The notes beneath the pieces are model-generated. The model had not been told where the DNA came from, did no database searches, and saw nothing but the letters and a program-made list of their open reading frames with translations. The position numbers and the translations under genes were made by a program. From assembly GCF_015644585.1 (NCBI RefSeq), contig NZ_JADOBI010000005.1, forward strand, positions 310,001 through 374,000: a stretch of 64,000 nt of DNA, written 5' to 3'. Positions 30,571 to 41,968 of this stretch are shown one piece after another. Within the stretch, counting starts at the first letter, position 1. Each line of letters begins with the position of its first letter. The DNA comes from Rahnella laticis. Lineage in GTDB: Bacteria; Pseudomonadota; Gammaproteobacteria; Enterobacterales; Enterobacteriaceae.

Positions 30571-31050
30571 TCAGATGCGTCGTGCCTGCCAGTAAACTTT
30601 GCGCCAGTAAACATTATCGAGAGAGGAACGCGTTACGCCCTGGCTGGTCGAGGCGTGAATAAACTGGTCGGCAGTATCATAAATACCGACGTGTAATCCA
30701 TTTTCGCCGCTGCCGGTTTTAAAGAAAACCAGATCGCCGGGAAGGAGTTCATCACGTGAAACCTTGGTGCCGATTTTGGTCTGATCGGCCGTGGTACGCG
30801 GCAGAACGACACCAAACCTATCGCGATAGGTGCGGAAGACAAAACCGGAACAGTCGACGCCGCTGGGCTGCAATCCGCCGTAGCGATAAGGCGCGCCGTG
30901 CCACTGACTAAGCTGATCGTTAAGCTCTGCGACAACAGTAATAGAATCGGCGAAACGTCCGCTTGGCGGTGGCGCGTGGCTGCTACAGCCGTTAAGAATC
31001 AGCGCAGCAACAGCCAGCAGGGAATACATGGATACGGATGACCAGCGCAT
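30571..31050 (-). CDS. nlpC: NlpC/P60 family lipoprotein endopeptidase
   Basis: Probable cell-wall D,L-endopeptidase anchored by lipid. The start MRWSSVSMYSLLAVAALIL is preceded by AAGGA and gives 159 residues. Lipobox LNGC places the lipidated Cys at 22. The NlpC/P60 domain has the catalytic Cys67 in PSGVDCSGFVFRTY, then GDLVFFKTG, the His of LHVGIYD, and the polar residue region FIHAS. E. coli NlpC has 154 residues, with the same neighbours ydiV and btuD. Confidence 0.93.
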   Translation of the reverse strand: MRWSSVSMYSLLAVAALILNGCSSHAPPPSGRFADSITVVAELNDQLSQWHGAPYRYGGLQPSGVDCSGFVFRTYRDRFGVVLPRTTADQTKIGTKVSRDELLPGDLVFFKTGSGENGLHVGIYDTADQFIHASTSQGVTRSSLDNVYWRKVYWQARRI

Positions 31051-31204
31051 AGTGCATTCCTTCTTGAATTGCATCACGGCAGGGTCAGACGCGGGAATTT
31101 GCGCGGACCGGATAAGTCGCCGTTATCTAAGAACTAATAGAATTTAGCGCTATTTTATCCGTCATCCAATATTTAATAATGTTTTTTATCGTTTAAAGCC
31201 GTTT

Positions 31205-31594
31205 TTAATGGACGTCTTTTACCGGTTTGCTGTGAATTAACCAGACACCGGATAAGATCAGCAGTCCGCCAATCGTTTTGGTTAAGCTGATGCTTTCATT
31301 GAACCACGGCAATGTAACCGCCGCGATATACACCAGCGCATAGCTCAAACTCAGTAAGGTATAAGCCCGGTTCAGCGGCAAATAACGTAATGCAAAGAAC
31401 CAGCAGCCCATCGAAAACGCATACCCGCAAAGCCCCAAAAAGACGGCAATCAGCGGGTTTAAATGGCTGAGAATAAAAGCAATATTGAGCTCAGCCAGTG
31501 AAACCCACGGGATCTGCACCATGCCCCATTTCATCAGCAACTGCGCCGCCGTCACCAGCAGAACGCTCGCCCCGCCCCACAGATACCCTTTCAT
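31205..31594 (-). CDS. arnF: ArnF, undecaprenyl-phospho-L-Ara4N flippase subunit
   Basis: With ArnE it moves undecaprenyl-phosphate-L-Ara4N to the periplasmic face of the inner membrane. The start [20 protein letters not shown] overlaps the arnE stop (ATGA) and gives 129 residues with four hydrophobic helices of the EamA/SMR type. It is last of arnBCADTEF. Confidence 0.93.
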   Translation of the reverse strand: MKGYLWGGASVLLVTAAQLLMKWGMVQIPWVSLAELNIAFILSHLNPLIAVFLGLCGYAFSMGCWFFALRYLPLNRAYTLLSLSYALVYIAAVTLPWFNESISLTKTIGGLLILSGVWLIHSKPVKDVH

Positions 31595-31923
31595 AAGCTG
31601 ACACTCATCAGTGCAATACCGGCCATGATCAGCGCCACGCCACACCAGTGGCGGGCGTCAACATACTCCCTGAAAAACCAGCGGGCACAGAGCGTGATCA
31701 GAACAAAATTCAGGCTGAGCATCGGGTAAGCCAGGCTCAGCGGCAGAAGCTGCAACACGCGCAACCATAACAACATCGCGATGCCGAGCAACAATACCGC
31801 CAGCCCGAGCCAGCGTAAGACGCGGGCAACACCGTCACCCGCGACCTGTGCCGCCTGCTTCTGACAAAGCTGACCGGCACAGGTAATAATGCTTACGGCA
31901 AGAACCAGAAGGAATCCGGTCAT
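31591..31923 (-). CDS. arnE: ArnE, undecaprenyl-phospho-L-Ara4N flippase subunit
   Basis: 110-residue SMR-type protein with four hydrophobic helices ([20 protein letters not shown] at the N terminus). Partner of ArnF. It overlaps arnT upstream and arnF downstream by ATGA, so translation is coupled. Confidence 0.93.
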   Translation of the reverse strand: MTGFLLVLAVSIITCAGQLCQKQAAQVAGDGVARVLRWLGLAVLLLGIAMLLWLRVLQLLPLSLAYPMLSLNFVLITLCARWFFREYVDARHWCGVALIMAGIALMSVSL

Positions 31924-33590
31924 GGAAGTTTTTTGTAGAACAGCAGCGCCTGACGTTCAATCTGCACCGTCTGGTCAGCCGGCGGGAGTTTGCCGGAGAT
32001 ACCTGCATTTCTATCAAGTCTGAGGATCACAGAAACATTTCCTTCCTGACGTGCTTTTTGTAACCATTCCGGGAAGTCCGCGGAATCGACAAATTTTGAC
32101 TTCGCATCAGGATAACTCAGGCCATATTCCAGCTCACCCTTTTCACCAAACATGATGATATCGTCGCGTTTCAGAACCCAGGCTAAACCGGTTGCAATCC
32201 CCACATTATCTGACAGCACAAAACGGCTGTCCTGCAACATCGCAATATTTTTGCCAATGAACCCTTGTGGTTGCTTGGAGTCCATGACTTTTTGCGGGAT
32301 CGCCTGCCCGACCAGAAGTGCCAGCACCAGCGGACATGCAGCCGCCCAGTACCAGCGTTTTTTCACGTCAGTCAGCGACATCGCACCGGCCAGCGCCCAC
32401 ACGGCAAAGCACAGAATACCAATCAGCGCGCGGGGCAATTCGGCGCGGGTGAACACGGCTTTAACATGCAGCGGTAAAATGCCGGAGATCACCAGAACCG
32501 CGACCGCCATCAGCACGCCGAAAACGATGTTAATGGTGCCATTGGCTTTCAGCGCCCGTAATTTTCCGGACTGACGGATCTGATCCAGATGATCGGCCAT
32601 CAGTAAGGCCAGTGGCGCGAAACACGGCAGTATGTACGTCGGTAATTTACCCTTCGCTACGCTGAAGAAAATCAGCGGCATGATCGTCCAGCTCAGCAGG
32701 AAGAATAATTCAGGACGCAGCACACGTTTCGTCCAGCCATCGCGTAAAGCGCCCGGCAGCAGCCCAAGCCATGGCAAAGCACCCAGCAACAATACCGGCA
32801 CGTAGTACCAGAACGGCGCTTTGTGTTGCGCATTGGATTCGGCAAAACGCTGAATATGCTCAACCCAGAAGAAGTAGCGCCAGAAATCCGGTGCCTCACG
32901 GGCAATAGCCAGCACCCATGGCAGGCTGAGTACCACCGCAGCCACAATCGCCAGCGGGCCCCAGCCAAACAGGGTTTTGAACCGTTTCTCACGCCAGACA
33001 ATCGGCAGAACCGCAATCACCGGTAACGCGAGCGCCAGAAAACCTTTGGTCATAAAGCCCATACCACAGGCCAGCCCCAGCGCAATCCAGCTCAGCGCTT
33101 TTTGCCGTGTTCCGGAAACCCGCAGACAGAAATAGCTGGCAACCATCGCGGCGGTCATCCACAACGTGATCATCGGATCCATCACGCTGTACGTACCGAT
33201 ACTGAATACCAGTGTGAAGGAAAGGTAAATCAGCGTGGCAATGTACGCCGTCTGGCGGTTACGCCACATCAGATTCGCCAGCCAGAAGACCAGCAAGGCG
33301 CTCAGTAAGGTGCTGAATACTGAACCAAAGCGAACAGCGAAATTGCTGTCACCAAAAATCATCTGGCTGATGTTGTTAAACCAGTAACCGGCCACCGGTT
33401 TTTCAAAATAGCGTAAACCCAGAAGATGCGGCACAACCCAGTCGCCGCGCTGTAACATTTCGCGGCTGATCTCGGCATAACGGGTTTCATCGGGCTGCCA
33501 TAACAGGCGGGAATTAAGAGGAACAAGATAAACCAGGGCAAAGAACACCAAAATTAAGGTGCTCCATACGCCTTTAAGGGATTTAGACAT
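31920..33590 (-). CDS. arnT: ArnT, lipid A 4-amino-4-deoxy-L-arabinosyltransferase
   Basis: GT83 integral-membrane enzyme that transfers L-Ara4N from undecaprenyl phosphate to lipid A phosphates, lowering binding of polymyxin and cationic peptides. It has 556 residues (E. coli 550), N-terminal [20 protein letters not shown] with the conserved Asp/Glu of this family, about 12 membrane segments to residue 430, and a C-terminal periplasmic domain. Its ATG shares a base with the arnD stop (TGATG). Confidence 0.95.
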   Translation of the reverse strand: MSKSLKGVWSTLILVFFALVYLVPLNSRLLWQPDETRYAEISREMLQRGDWVVPHLLGLRYFEKPVAGYWFNNISQMIFGDSNFAVRFGSVFSTLLSALLVFWLANLMWRNRQTAYIATLIYLSFTLVFSIGTYSVMDPMITLWMTAAMVASYFCLRVSGTRQKALSWIALGLACGMGFMTKGFLALALPVIAVLPIVWREKRFKTLFGWGPLAIVAAVVLSLPWVLAIAREAPDFWRYFFWVEHIQRFAESNAQHKAPFWYYVPVLLLGALPWLGLLPGALRDGWTKRVLRPELFFLLSWTIMPLIFFSVAKGKLPTYILPCFAPLALLMADHLDQIRQSGKLRALKANGTINIVFGVLMAVAVLVISGILPLHVKAVFTRAELPRALIGILCFAVWALAGAMSLTDVKKRWYWAAACPLVLALLVGQAIPQKVMDSKQPQGFIGKNIAMLQDSRFVLSDNVGIATGLAWVLKRDDIIMFGEKGELEYGLSYPDAKSKFVDSADFPEWLQKARQEGNVSVILRLDRNAGISGKLPPADQTVQIERQALLFYKKLP

Positions 33591-34489
33591 CAGGAAAAAC
33601 CTTCTTGCTGACAGCCTAACCAGCCTTCCCGACCCGGGAAACTGGCACGAACCACTTTGCCTTTTGGCAACGTGCTGAGGTCCTGAGGCAACAAATCGCC
33701 CAACGCACAGAACTGAATCCCCTGCGCGGCAGCCCGAATCAATAACTCATCGAACTGGGCAGCCAGTGACATACCTTCAACTTCTGCATGAATGGTGTAA
33801 ACCGGCACACCCTGATCCTCAATAATGGCGTTGAGGATAAAAACATTGAAGTTGTCCGCATTGATTTCGCCACCTGCCACTTCATCGTAAGTGGGTAACG
33901 TCACCGGAATCTGCACCGTGCCCAGCGTGCCGTTTTCCAGCACCGGCAGGAAAGGATATTTCCCACGACAGTCGCTGTTGTAGTAAAAATGGAACCGCTC
34001 TTTGACCTCAATCACGCGTTCATCGGCGCGCCATCCAGCAACGGCTGAACATTCCACATCATGACCCAGGCTTTTTTCCAGTGCATCCAGCCCCAGCTTA
34101 ATTTGCTGCTCAAGCTGTTGCTCCGACCATTTACCCACTTTTGCCTGCCAGCCCTGATGATCCCAGGCGTGCAAACCGACTTCATGGCCGCGCTTGGCGG
34201 TTTCTTTCATCAGATAACCCAGGTCGCGGGCGATGAGTTTTCCCGGCCACGCGGTACCGGCAAGCAGGATATCCCAGCCATAAAGCGAGGCGGCATTGGA
34301 GCGAAGCATCTTCCACAAAAAGCGCGGTTTAAGCAGGCGCCACAAGTGGCGCCCCATGTTATCCGGCCCAACGCTGAAGAAGAAACTGGCGGTAATGTTA
34401 TGTTTCGACAGGACTTGCAGAAGCTGAGGGACACCCTCGCGGGTGCCACTCCAGGTATCTACATCAATGCGCAGACCCACTTTCTTCAT
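33590..34489 (-). CDS. arnD: ArnD, undecaprenyl-phospho-Ara4FN deformylase
   Basis: Polysaccharide-deacetylase fold enzyme that removes the formyl group before flipping. The conserved start [19 protein letters not shown] gives 299 residues; an ATG ten codons upstream would overlap arnA and is not conserved. The metal/catalytic motif is RIDVDTW near the start and [13 protein letters not shown] near the middle. It starts 13 bp after arnA. Confidence 0.94.
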   Translation of the reverse strand: MKKVGLRIDVDTWSGTREGVPQLLQVLSKHNITASFFFSVGPDNMGRHLWRLLKPRFLWKMLRSNAASLYGWDILLAGTAWPGKLIARDLGYLMKETAKRGHEVGLHAWDHQGWQAKVGKWSEQQLEQQIKLGLDALEKSLGHDVECSAVAGWRADERVIEVKERFHFYYNSDCRGKYPFLPVLENGTLGTVQIPVTLPTYDEVAGGEINADNFNVFILNAIIEDQGVPVYTIHAEVEGMSLAAQFDELLIRAAAQGIQFCALGDLLPQDLSTLPKGKVVRASFPGREGWLGCQQEGFS

Positions 34490-34502
34490 CACAGACACCG
34501 TT

Positions 34503-36485
34503 TCAGGCTTTGTCAGCATCAGGATTGACAGAACGCAGGAAGAAATCGAGCGTATCAGCGACGGTTTTATCCATGCCGATTTCCGGTTTCCAGTTCAGCA
34601 GACGGCGCGCATTTTTGATGCTTGGCGTGCGGTGCTCAACGTCCTGATAGCCTTTGCCGTAATACGTGCTGCTTTCGACCAGATTGAAACCGGCAAAAGG
34701 CGGGAACTGTGCGCGCAACGGGTGGGCTTCGAAGCTGCTCAGCAACATTTCGGCCAGCTCACGAATGCTTGCTTCGTTGGTTGGATTACCGATGTTGATG
34801 ATCTGGCCGTCGCACAGGTTGTCGCGGTTTTCGATAATGCGGAACAGCGCTTCGATACCGTCATTGATATCAGTGAAGCAGCGTTTCTGCTCGCCGCCGT
34901 CCACCAGTTTAATCGGTGAACCTTCTACCAGATTGAGGATCAGCTGAGTGATGGCGCGTGAGCTGCCGATACGTGCTGCATCCAGGTTATCGAGACGAGG
35001 TCCCATCCAGTTAAACGGACGGAACAGGGTGAATTTTAGCCCTTCTTTCGCCCCGTAAGCCCAGATTACGCGGTCCAGCAGTTGCTTGGACACAGAGTAA
35101 ATCCAGCGCTGTTTGTTGATCGGGCCGACGATCAGACGTGAGTTATCTTCATCAAACTCTTTGTCATCGCACATGCCGTAAACTTCAGACGTGGACGGGA
35201 AGATAATGCGTTTTTTGTATTTCACGCAGTCGCGGACAATCTTCAGGTTTTCTTCGAAATCCAGTTCGAATACGCGCAGCGGGTTGCGGGTATATTCGAT
35301 TGGCGTTGCGATGGCCACCAGCGGCAATACGACGTCACATTTTTTAATGTGATATTCGATCCACTCGGAATGGATGCTGATATCGCCTTCAACAAAGTGG
35401 AAGTGCGGGTTATCCATGAAGCGGCTGACCGCGTCAGAGCTGATATCCAGACCGTAAATTTCATAACGATCTTCACGCAGCAGACGTTCGCTCAGGTGGT
35501 TACCGATAAAGCCGTTCACACCCAAAATCAGAACGCGGGTACGGCGTTTCATCACGGCCGTTGGCAGCGTGGCAACGCGCATGTCCGGCATAATGCCCAG
35601 TTCAAGCGCCAGACGGGAACCCTGTACATACAGACCATTTTCGCTCTGCCCTGCCAGCACTTCCAGCGCGCCTTCGCCACAGGCGATGGTCAGCGGATCA
35701 GAAGAAAGCACGGTGCCCGGCTGTTTGTCATGCTGAGTCGACAGCGGACGCGCACGCCAGATAGTCAGCTTACGCTGACCCAGGAATGAAAACGCACCCG
35801 GATAAGGTTCGGTCACGGCGCGGATCAGGTTGTTAATTTCTGTGGCAGATTTGTGCCAGTGAATTTCACCGTCAGCCGCAGTGCGACGTCCAAAATAGCT
35901 CGCCTGCGTTTCGTCTTGTGGCGTCAGGCTGATTTTACCGGCTTTCATTTCCGGCAGCAGTTTAGTCAGCAACTCTTTCGCCGCTTCACGCACTTTGGCG
36001 TGCAGTTTCAGCGCCGTATCATCCGCGGTAATCGCGACTTTCTGCTGGCCAACGATGTCGCCCGCATCAGGACGTTTCACCATTTTGTGCAAAGTAACGC
36101 CCGTTTCTGTTTCGCCATTCAGCAGCGCCCAGTTCACCGGAGCGCGGCCACGGTAGCGTGGCAACAGAGAACCATGCAGGTTAAAGCCACCGCGCGGCGC
36201 GAGAGATAAAATCTCTTCGCTCAGCATGTTGCGGTAGTAGAAAGAGAAAATCACATCAGGCTGCAAGGCTCGGATGCGGTCAACCCACAGCGGATGGTTA
36301 ACATCTTCCGGCGCATAAACAGGCAGATTGAGATCAGCACCCACACGGGCAACTGAAGAGAAAAACTGATTTTCATTCGGGGCATCAGTATGGGTAAAGA
36401 CTGCCTGTACGTCGTAGCCTGCATCAACTAAAGCCTGTAAACCAACGCAACCAATATCATGGTAGGCAAATACAATCGCTTTCAT
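34503..36485 (-). CDS. arnA: ArnA, bifunctional UDP-L-Ara4N formyltransferase / UDP-glucuronate decarboxylase
   Basis: Two-domain enzyme. The N-terminal formyltransferase (1-about 300) has [19 protein letters not shown] with Asn102, His104 and Asp140 as in E. coli; the C-terminal NAD-dependent dehydrogenase (about 315-660) starts [17 protein letters not shown] and has [10 protein letters not shown] and [10 protein letters not shown]. It has 660 residues, the E. coli length, when the ATG sharing a base with the arnC stop is used rather than the adjacent GTG. Confidence 0.97.
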   Translation of the reverse strand: MKAIVFAYHDIGCVGLQALVDAGYDVQAVFTHTDAPNENQFFSSVARVGADLNLPVYAPEDVNHPLWVDRIRALQPDVIFSFYYRNMLSEEILSLAPRGGFNLHGSLLPRYRGRAPVNWALLNGETETGVTLHKMVKRPDAGDIVGQQKVAITADDTALKLHAKVREAAKELLTKLLPEMKAGKISLTPQDETQASYFGRRTAADGEIHWHKSATEINNLIRAVTEPYPGAFSFLGQRKLTIWRARPLSTQHDKQPGTVLSSDPLTIACGEGALEVLAGQSENGLYVQGSRLALELGIMPDMRVATLPTAVMKRRTRVLILGVNGFIGNHLSERLLREDRYEIYGLDISSDAVSRFMDNPHFHFVEGDISIHSEWIEYHIKKCDVVLPLVAIATPIEYTRNPLRVFELDFEENLKIVRDCVKYKKRIIFPSTSEVYGMCDDKEFDEDNSRLIVGPINKQRWIYSVSKQLLDRVIWAYGAKEGLKFTLFRPFNWMGPRLDNLDAARIGSSRAITQLILNLVEGSPIKLVDGGEQKRCFTDINDGIEALFRIIENRDNLCDGQIINIGNPTNEASIRELAEMLLSSFEAHPLRAQFPPFAGFNLVESSTYYGKGYQDVEHRTPSIKNARRLLNWKPEIGMDKTVADTLDFFLRSVNPDADKA

Positions 36486-37465
36486 CACTCTTCTTCCTGA
36501 CTGTTTTCTTCGGAACGAACTCCGACGACTTTTTGAACGAAATAACGGGGACGTGCACGAACATCGTTGTAGATACGCCCGATGTATTCACCGAGTAAAC
36601 CCATACCGACAAACTGCGCACCGATAAACATGAATAACAATGCAAATAGCGTGAACACACCTTCAGCCGCCCATTCGGGGCCGTTGATGAGGCGCATTAA
36701 AATCAGGAACACGGCCAGCAGGAAACCGAAGATGGCAATCACGCTGCCTACTACGCTGAGCATGCGCAGCGGTGTTGTGGTCAGACAGGTGATCAGGTCA
36801 TACATCAGGTTGATCAGTTTCATCAGGCTGTATTTGGAATCACCAAATTCGCGTTCGGAATGCTGAACCGGAATTTCTACCGTTTTGCGGGCGAAGGTAT
36901 TCGCCAGAATAGGAATAAACGTGCTGCGCTCGTGGCAGTGCAACATGGCTTCGATGATGTGACGGCGGTAAGCGCGCAGCATACAGCCGTAATCGCCCAT
37001 CGATTTACCGGTCGCACGCTGGATCATCATGTTGATCATTTTAGAAGCAGTTTTGCGGAACCAGGAATCACGGCGGTTTGCGCGAACGGTACCGACGACG
37101 TCGTAACCTTCATCGGCTTTCGCCACAAGGCGCGGAATTTCTTCCGGCGGGTTTTGCAGGTCAGCGTCCAGCGTAATCACCAGATCCCCCGTAACATGAC
37201 TGAAACCAGCCATGATTGCAGAGTGCTGGCCGTAATTACGGTTAAGTAAAACCGCAATAATATGGCTGTCCGCTTCTTCAGCGGCCACGGTGAGCATATC
37301 GGCGGAACGATCCGCACTCCCGTCGTCGACCAGAATAATTTCGTATTGTTGCGTTAATTGTTTACACGCGGCCTGCGTCCGGGACAGCAACGCCGGCAGA
37401 CTTTCTTCTTCGTTATAGACCGGGATAACTACCGAGACTTTACGAATAGGTTCATATTGCGCCAC
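36485..37465 (-). CDS. arnC: ArnC, undecaprenyl-phosphate Ara4FN transferase
   Basis: GT2 glycosyltransferase that moves Ara4N-formyl from UDP to undecaprenyl phosphate. It has 326 residues. The GT2 domain has [29 protein letters not shown] and [14 protein letters not shown]; two C-terminal membrane helices lie near 235-300. The start is GTG, overlapping the arnB stop (TAGTG), giving [12 protein letters not shown]. Confidence 0.95.
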   Translation of the reverse strand: MAQYEPIRKVSVVIPVYNEEESLPALLSRTQAACKQLTQQYEIILVDDGSADRSADMLTVAAEEADSHIIAVLLNRNYGQHSAIMAGFSHVTGDLVITLDADLQNPPEEIPRLVAKADEGYDVVGTVRANRRDSWFRKTASKMINMMIQRATGKSMGDYGCMLRAYRRHIIEAMLHCHERSTFIPILANTFARKTVEIPVQHSEREFGDSKYSLMKLINLMYDLITCLTTTPLRMLSVVGSVIAIFGFLLAVFLILMRLINGPEWAAEGVFTLFALLFMFIGAQFVGMGLLGEYIGRIYNDVRARPRYFVQKVVGVRSEENSQEEE

Positions 37466-38607
37466 TACTGCGCCTCCAGAAGGGAAAAAAGAGCCGCGAC
37501 AACACGGTCAACATCGCTGTCCTGCATATCCGGGAACAGCGGCAGACTGCATAAACGATCGGTATTCCATTCGCTGTTTGGCAAGCTCAGGTCAGGATAG
37601 CGTTCGCGGTAATATTTTTGAGTATGGGCGGCACGGAAATGCAAACCTGTTCCGATGCCCTGCTCTTTCAGGCGTTCCATCAGCGCATCACGGGTGATCC
37701 CGCAGCGTTCTTTATCCACGCGGATCATGAATAAATGCCACGCATGCAGATGCGGATACGCCGGAATGCCCATCGGCAGGAAAGGAGAACCCTGCAATTT
37801 ATCGAGATAACGCTGCGCCAGTTCGGTACGGCGGGCGTTGATTTCCGTCAGCCGCTTAAGCTGAACAACGGCAATAGAAGCGTGAATATCGGAAAGGTTG
37901 TATTTGAAACCCGGTTCAATCACTTCCGCCTGCGGTTTGCGGCCCTGAACCTGACGGTCAAACGCATCGACAGCCAGACCGTGGAATTTCAGTGCACGGA
38001 CTTTATCAGCCAGCGCGTCGTCATCGGTCGCAATAAGACCGCCTTCGGCGCAGGTCATGTTCTTGATGGCGTGGAAGGAGAAAATAGCGGTCCCCTGCGC
38101 GCCAATCCAGCGATCACGGTAACGCGTGCCTGCGGCATGCGCAGCATCTTCAATCACCGGAATACCGTGCTGATTTGCCACGGCATAAATAGGATCAAGA
38201 TCTAAAGGCGCGCCCGCGTAGTGGACAGGAATAATCGCTTTGGTTTTCGGTGTGATGCCCGCCGCAACGGCTTCTGCGCTGACCATCAGGGTATCGGGAT
38301 CCACATCAATCATGACCGGTTCTGCACCAAGCAGAACAATCATGTTTAGGGTGGAAACCCAGGTCTGGGAAGGAGTAATGACTTCATCGCCGGGACCAAT
38401 ACCCAGCGCCATCAACGCTACGTGCATACCGCCGGTCGCGGAACTGACCGCTATCGCGTGCTTACAACCGAAAGCTGCAGAAAAATCCTGTTCGAGCTGG
38501 TGTGTCTGCGGCCCGGTGGTGATCCAACCGGAGCGCAAAACCTGCCCCACAGCCTCAATCTCTTCATCACCCATCGACGGGCGGGAGAAAGGCAAAAAGT
38601 TTTCCAT
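37465..38607 (-). CDS. arnB: ArnB, UDP-Ara4O aminotransferase
   Basis: PLP-dependent DegT/DnrJ/EryC1 aminotransferase that makes UDP-L-Ara4N from the 4-keto sugar using glutamate. It has 380 residues (E. coli 379). The PLP lysine is Lys182 in [15 protein letters not shown], with Asp154 in [10 protein letters not shown] contacting the cofactor. It is first of the seven-gene arn operon, behind a PmrA-type box. Confidence 0.96.
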   Translation of the reverse strand: MENFLPFSRPSMGDEEIEAVGQVLRSGWITTGPQTHQLEQDFSAAFGCKHAIAVSSATGGMHVALMALGIGPGDEVITPSQTWVSTLNMIVLLGAEPVMIDVDPDTLMVSAEAVAAGITPKTKAIIPVHYAGAPLDLDPIYAVANQHGIPVIEDAAHAAGTRYRDRWIGAQGTAIFSFHAIKNMTCAEGGLIATDDDALADKVRALKFHGLAVDAFDRQVQGRKPQAEVIEPGFKYNLSDIHASIAVVQLKRLTEINARRTELAQRYLDKLQGSPFLPMGIPAYPHLHAWHLFMIRVDKERCGITRDALMERLKEQGIGTGLHFRAAHTQKYYRERYPDLSLPNSEWNTDRLCSLPLFPDMQDSDVDRVVAALFSLLEAQ

Positions 38608-38954
38608 TACGCTATCCCAAAAGGTAATTAACTCATACCGACTTTAGACCGCATTTATTTAACCGTAAGTAAACGCTGCCCTGAAATTATGACTCTTATG
38701 ATGTCGGTTTAAGCTTAATTTAACCTTAAGGATTTTCCAGTTTTGTGAAGTTAAACAGAAAGTAAATGGAGTGAGAATAAACAAGCAGAAAAAACAAAAC
38801 CTTTCAATAACAGAAAGTTACATTATTCATTTTTCAATTAAAAAAATGAACTTTATGGAAAAAAAATGACCACTGTATTTTTTATGAACAATATAAGCAC
38901 GCCGCCAATGTTGAAAACTCAATAATTATATAATTAAAGCGCTATTCATTAAAC
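38608..38954. other. arnB promoter region and AT-rich spacer to btuD
   Basis: The 347 bp hold the PmrA-like box and then a very AT-rich stretch (about 38760-38940) with no gene or clear btuD terminator. The AT-richness would suit H-NS binding, which is inference. Confidence 0.4.
38708..38730 (-). promoter_or_regulatory. PmrA box upstream of arnB
   Basis: On the minus strand CTTAAG-GTTAA-ATTAAG fits the known PmrA consensus YTTAAK N5 YTTAAK at 38714-38730, and a third half-site (CTTAAA) abuts it. The box is about 107 bp before the arnB ATG. Candidate -10 elements (CATAAG, CATAAT) lie downstream. This predicts activation by PmrAB under Fe3+, mild acid or via PhoPQ. Confidence 0.7.
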
Positions 38955-39716
38955 TCAGATTAATGTCGGTGTTGTCATTATCCAGCGACGCCCTGCCAGA
39001 GCATGTATCTGAAAGGGAACTTTATATACCGCAGAAAGTGCTTCTGCCTGCATAACCTCCGAACATTCACCTGCAGCGACCACTTCGCCCGCCGACATCA
39101 ACCAGACCTGATGCGCGTGATGCAAAGTATGGTTCAGGTCATGATCACTGACGATAACGGAACGCCCTGCGGCACAAAACTCAGCCAGAAGCTGATCAAG
39201 TGCCTGCTGCTGAGCAACATCCAGACTGTTTGCCGGTTCATCGAGAAACAGTAACTGACTGTCAGGATTAACCTCCGGCCAGACCTGCAATAATACTGCG
39301 GCCAGCCTGACGCGTTGCCATTCTCCGCCTGAAAGATGCGTTACAGGCCGTGAAAGTTTATCGCTGAGCTGTAACGCATCACACAACCGGCCAATCGTAT
39401 TTTCTAAAAGAGCCGGGGAAGCGCCCGGCGGCTGGTGCAATGACAGATACTGAAAGACCGGCATCAGCGACGCAGGCGTCAGCTGCTGACAAAGCCATGC
39501 ACGCAGACGTGCCAGCCGCGGCCCTGAGATTTCTGTCAGGTTTTCCCCGCCGATAAAAACGTCACCGTCAGAACCGGAAATCCCCGCCAGCCGGGCCAGC
39601 AGGGTACTTTTTCCCGCCCCGTTCGGGCCGATAAGGTGGATCCGGCTACCGGACGAAACTCGCGCGCTAAACGCACGAAGACGCCCGCTCACACTCACCT
39701 CACGACATTCCAGCAT
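38955..39716 (-). CDS. btuD: BtuD vitamin B12 ABC ATPase
   Basis: ATPase of the BtuCDF cobalamin importer. The start MLECREVSVSGRLRAFSARV, with AGGGA upstream, gives 253 residues (E. coli 249). Walker A is GPNGAGKST, signature LSGGEWQRVRLAAVLL, Walker B LLFLDEPANSLDV. It follows btuE by 31 bp; btuF is not in the window. Confidence 0.93.
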   Translation of the reverse strand: MLECREVSVSGRLRAFSARVSSGSRIHLIGPNGAGKSTLLARLAGISGSDGDVFIGGENLTEISGPRLARLRAWLCQQLTPASLMPVFQYLSLHQPPGASPALLENTIGRLCDALQLSDKLSRPVTHLSGGEWQRVRLAAVLLQVWPEVNPDSQLLFLDEPANSLDVAQQQALDQLLAEFCAAGRSVIVSDHDLNHTLHHAHQVWLMSAGEVVAAGECSEVMQAEALSAVYKVPFQIHALAGRRWIMTTPTLI

Positions 39717-39747
39717 CTGCGTTCCCTGCTCTTTTATCAACAATGGA

Positions 39748-40299
39748 CTATTTTGTCAGTGCGGCTTTAATGGCACCGGTCAGCAGCGGATCTTCCGGCG
39801 TCATGTCCGGCGCGAAACGCCCAAGCACAGTGCCGTCGCGCCCAATCAGGAATTTTTCAAAATTCCACAGGATATTTTCCGGCTTAACAGGTTCACGACC
39901 TTTGCTGGCCAGACGTTCGTAAAACGCGCTGTCTTTCGGTTTAACGGCTTCCGGACGGGCAGCGATCAGCGCGGAATACAGCGGATGACGATGATCGCCG
40001 TTAACGTCAATTTTGCTGAACATCGGGAATTTCACGCCAAAATTCGTGGTGCAAAAGGTTTTGATTTCATCTTCTGTGCCCGGTTCCTGCGCACCAAACT
40101 CGTTGCACGGGAACCCAAGAACTTCAAAACCTTCCGGATGTAATTCCTGATAAAGGCTTTCCAGCCCTTCGTACTGCTTGGTCAGGCCACACTGCGACGC
40201 CACGTTAACGACCATAAGTACCGAACCTTTGTAAGCGCCTAAAGTCGTTGTTTCGCCATCGATAGTTTTCAGGGAGATATCAAAAATAGTGTTACTCAT
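39748..40299 (-). CDS. btuE: BtuE thiol peroxidase (glutathione peroxidase family)
   Basis: Periplasm-free small peroxidase, not needed for B12 transport despite its place; E. coli BtuE reduces peroxides with thioredoxin or glutathione. It has 183 residues. The peroxidatic Cys37 is in VNVASQCGLTKQYEGL (cysteine rather than selenocysteine), and the resolving region GFPCNEFGAQEPG is present. Confidence 0.94.
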   Translation of the reverse strand: MSNTIFDISLKTIDGETTTLGAYKGSVLMVVNVASQCGLTKQYEGLESLYQELHPEGFEVLGFPCNEFGAQEPGTEDEIKTFCTTNFGVKFPMFSKIDVNGDHRHPLYSALIAARPEAVKPKDSAFYERLASKGREPVKPENILWNFEKFLIGRDGTVLGRFAPDMTPEDPLLTGAIKAALTK

Positions 40300-40361
40300 C
40301 GTTTAGTCCTGAGTTTTGTGGGTTAGGTAAAGGAAGAGCATAGCCGACCCTTCAGAAAGGA

Positions 40362-41369
40362 TCAGCGGATTTGTCCGTTTCTGACCAGCAGCCAGATAAA
40401 CACCGGAGCGCCGAGCGTGGCGGTCACAACCCCGACGGGCAGCTCAGCCGCATATAAACCAATGCGCGCGATAACATCGGCCAGCAGCAAAACTGCCGCT
40501 CCGCTCAGGGCGCAGGCCGGCAACAAACGGCGCTGATCGGTGATCCCGCAAAGCCGGAGAATATGTGGAATGACCAGCCCGATAAAACCGATCACCCCGG
40601 CCAGCGCTACGCTGATGCCCACCATCCAGCCGACCGAAAGAACCAGAATAAACCGCCAGGCGCGGAGGGATATCCCCAGTTGCTGCGCCTGTTGCGTACC
40701 CAGGGAAAGTAAATTGAGCACCTTTCCCTGAAAGATAAGCCACAGGAGAACCGGCAGCAGCATCGCGCCCAGCCAGATCTGATTCCAGTCCACGCCACCA
40801 AATCCGCCCATCATCCAGTACATCAGCTGGCGCAGATCGAGGTTGTCACTGAAATAAATCGCCCATGTCATGAGCGCACTGCACACAATCCCAATCGCGA
40901 CACCAACCAGCAGCATCCGCGCATTAGTCAGCAGGCGTTTTCGCGCAACATACAAAAGAAAAGCCGTCACAATCAGCGCACCAGCAACGGCCGCGATACT
41001 CATGACCCAGACCGGCATAAATCCGTGACTGAGCATCACACAAAAAACCAGCGCTACGCCCGCGCCGTTTGCAACGCCAAGCAAACCGGGTTCTGCCAGC
41101 GGGTTTTCAAACAGCGACTGCATAACCGATCCGGCAACAGCCAGGCTTGCGCCGACCAGAATCACCGCAATCGCACGGGGCAGACGCAGCTGCCAGATGA
41201 AAAGACGCGCCTCGCTGCTCAGCCATTGATCCGGCCAGAGCCAGCGCTCACCCGCACTCAGGCTTAGCACACCAATCATCAGCAGCAATATGCTCAGCCC
41301 GGAGAGCCAGAGACGGTCGCGTGATTTTTGCTGGTGTTCGAGAGCAGAAAAAGTCTGCGGGACAGGCAT
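40362..41369 (-). CDS. btuC: BtuC vitamin B12 ABC permease
   Basis: Inner-membrane permease of the cobalamin importer. It has 335 residues (E. coli 326) with about ten hydrophobic helices. FecCD-family stretches are [40 protein letters not shown] and [16 protein letters not shown]. Gene order btuC-btuE-btuD is as in E. coli. The N terminus ([19 protein letters not shown]) is longer than in E. coli, and an inner start is possible. Confidence 0.93.
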   Translation of the reverse strand: MPVPQTFSALEHQQKSRDRLWLSGLSILLLMIGVLSLSAGERWLWPDQWLSSEARLFIWQLRLPRAIAVILVGASLAVAGSVMQSLFENPLAEPGLLGVANGAGVALVFCVMLSHGFMPVWVMSIAAVAGALIVTAFLLYVARKRLLTNARMLLVGVAIGIVCSALMTWAIYFSDNLDLRQLMYWMMGGFGGVDWNQIWLGAMLLPVLLWLIFQGKVLNLLSLGTQQAQQLGISLRAWRFILVLSVGWMVGISVALAGVIGFIGLVIPHILRLCGITDQRRLLPACALSGAAVLLLADVIARIGLYAAELPVGVVTATLGAPVFIWLLVRNGQIR

Positions 41370-41462
41370 AAATATCGGATTCCTGAGGCTGAATTCCGGT
41401 GGCTGGAATTTTACTATCCTACCGATATTAGGCAGTTAGCTCCACAACAGGGAAGCAGAAAT

Positions 41463-41491
41463 GAAAAAAGCCGGTGACTGAGCACCGGCTT
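41463..41491 (-). terminator. Terminator of the DUF2502-type gene
   Basis: AAGCCGGTG and CACCGGCTT form a 9-bp stem with a 6-nt loop; on the minus strand TTTTC follows. It starts 28 bp after the stop. Confidence 0.8.
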
Positions 41492-41518
41492 AGGACGTAT
41501 TTTTCGTTTACGGGGGGA

Positions 41519-41968
41519 TTAATGCCCCTGATGACCGTCCGGCGGGATCGGCTGACCGTTCCCGTGTTGATCATTATGTTGATCGTTATGACCGCCCTGC
41601 TGGCCGTTGCCGCCAGGATGACCGTTGTTGTTGCCACGGTGATCATCGCCGTTTGGACGGCCCTGATTATGTGGCTGTGGCTGCGGCCTTGGCGGTGGGT
41701 TCGAGTGCCTGCGCTGCGGCGGTTTGGAATCCCAGCGATCGCCATGCCAGTACATGCCATGCTCATTACGGTCACCGTAATGATGACCCTGATGCTCGTG
41801 CCACCACTGTGGTGGACGCCAGTCATAGCCATCCCAGTAGTAGCCGCGCTGATCCTGATCCCCGAGGTGGAGCGTTACGCCAGGGACGTTAACGTCAATA
41901 GAAACATTTGCCTGCGCGATCACAGGCAATGCCAGTGCACAACAAAGCAATAAGAGAGATTTTTTCAC
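41519..41968 (-). CDS. DUF2502 (YpeC-like) secreted protein with long His/Gly/Pro-rich tail
   Basis: Secreted periplasmic protein of unknown function. Signal peptide [20 protein letters not shown]; a short DUF2502-like domain follows (SIDVNVPGVTLHLGD, then QRGYYWDGYDWRPPQWW). From about residue 55 the rest is low-complexity: many His, Gly, Asn, Gln and Pro (HGMYWHGDRW, PPPRPQPQPH, GNNNGHPGGNG). The GTG at 41968 is preferred because AGAAGG lies about 10 nt upstream; the GTG three codons earlier would touch that site. It has 149 residues. Histidines suggest metal binding, which is inference. Divergent from a small Gly/His lipoprotein. Confidence 0.75.
   Translation of the reverse strand: MKKSLLLLCCALALPVIAQANVSIDVNVPGVTLHLGDQDQRGYYWDGYDWRPPQWWHEHQGHHYGDRNEHGMYWHGDRWDSKPPQRRHSNPPPRPQPQPHNQGRPNGDDHRGNNNGHPGGNGQQGGHNDQHNDQHGNGQPIPPDGHQGH

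Noticed and set aside
41474..41953. 159-residue plus-strand open frame rich in Val, Thr and Ile
   Set aside because: It is the complement of the His/Gly-rich DUF2502-type gene. The minus-strand frame has a signal peptide, a family-like domain and a terminator; the plus-strand product is repetitive without family features.
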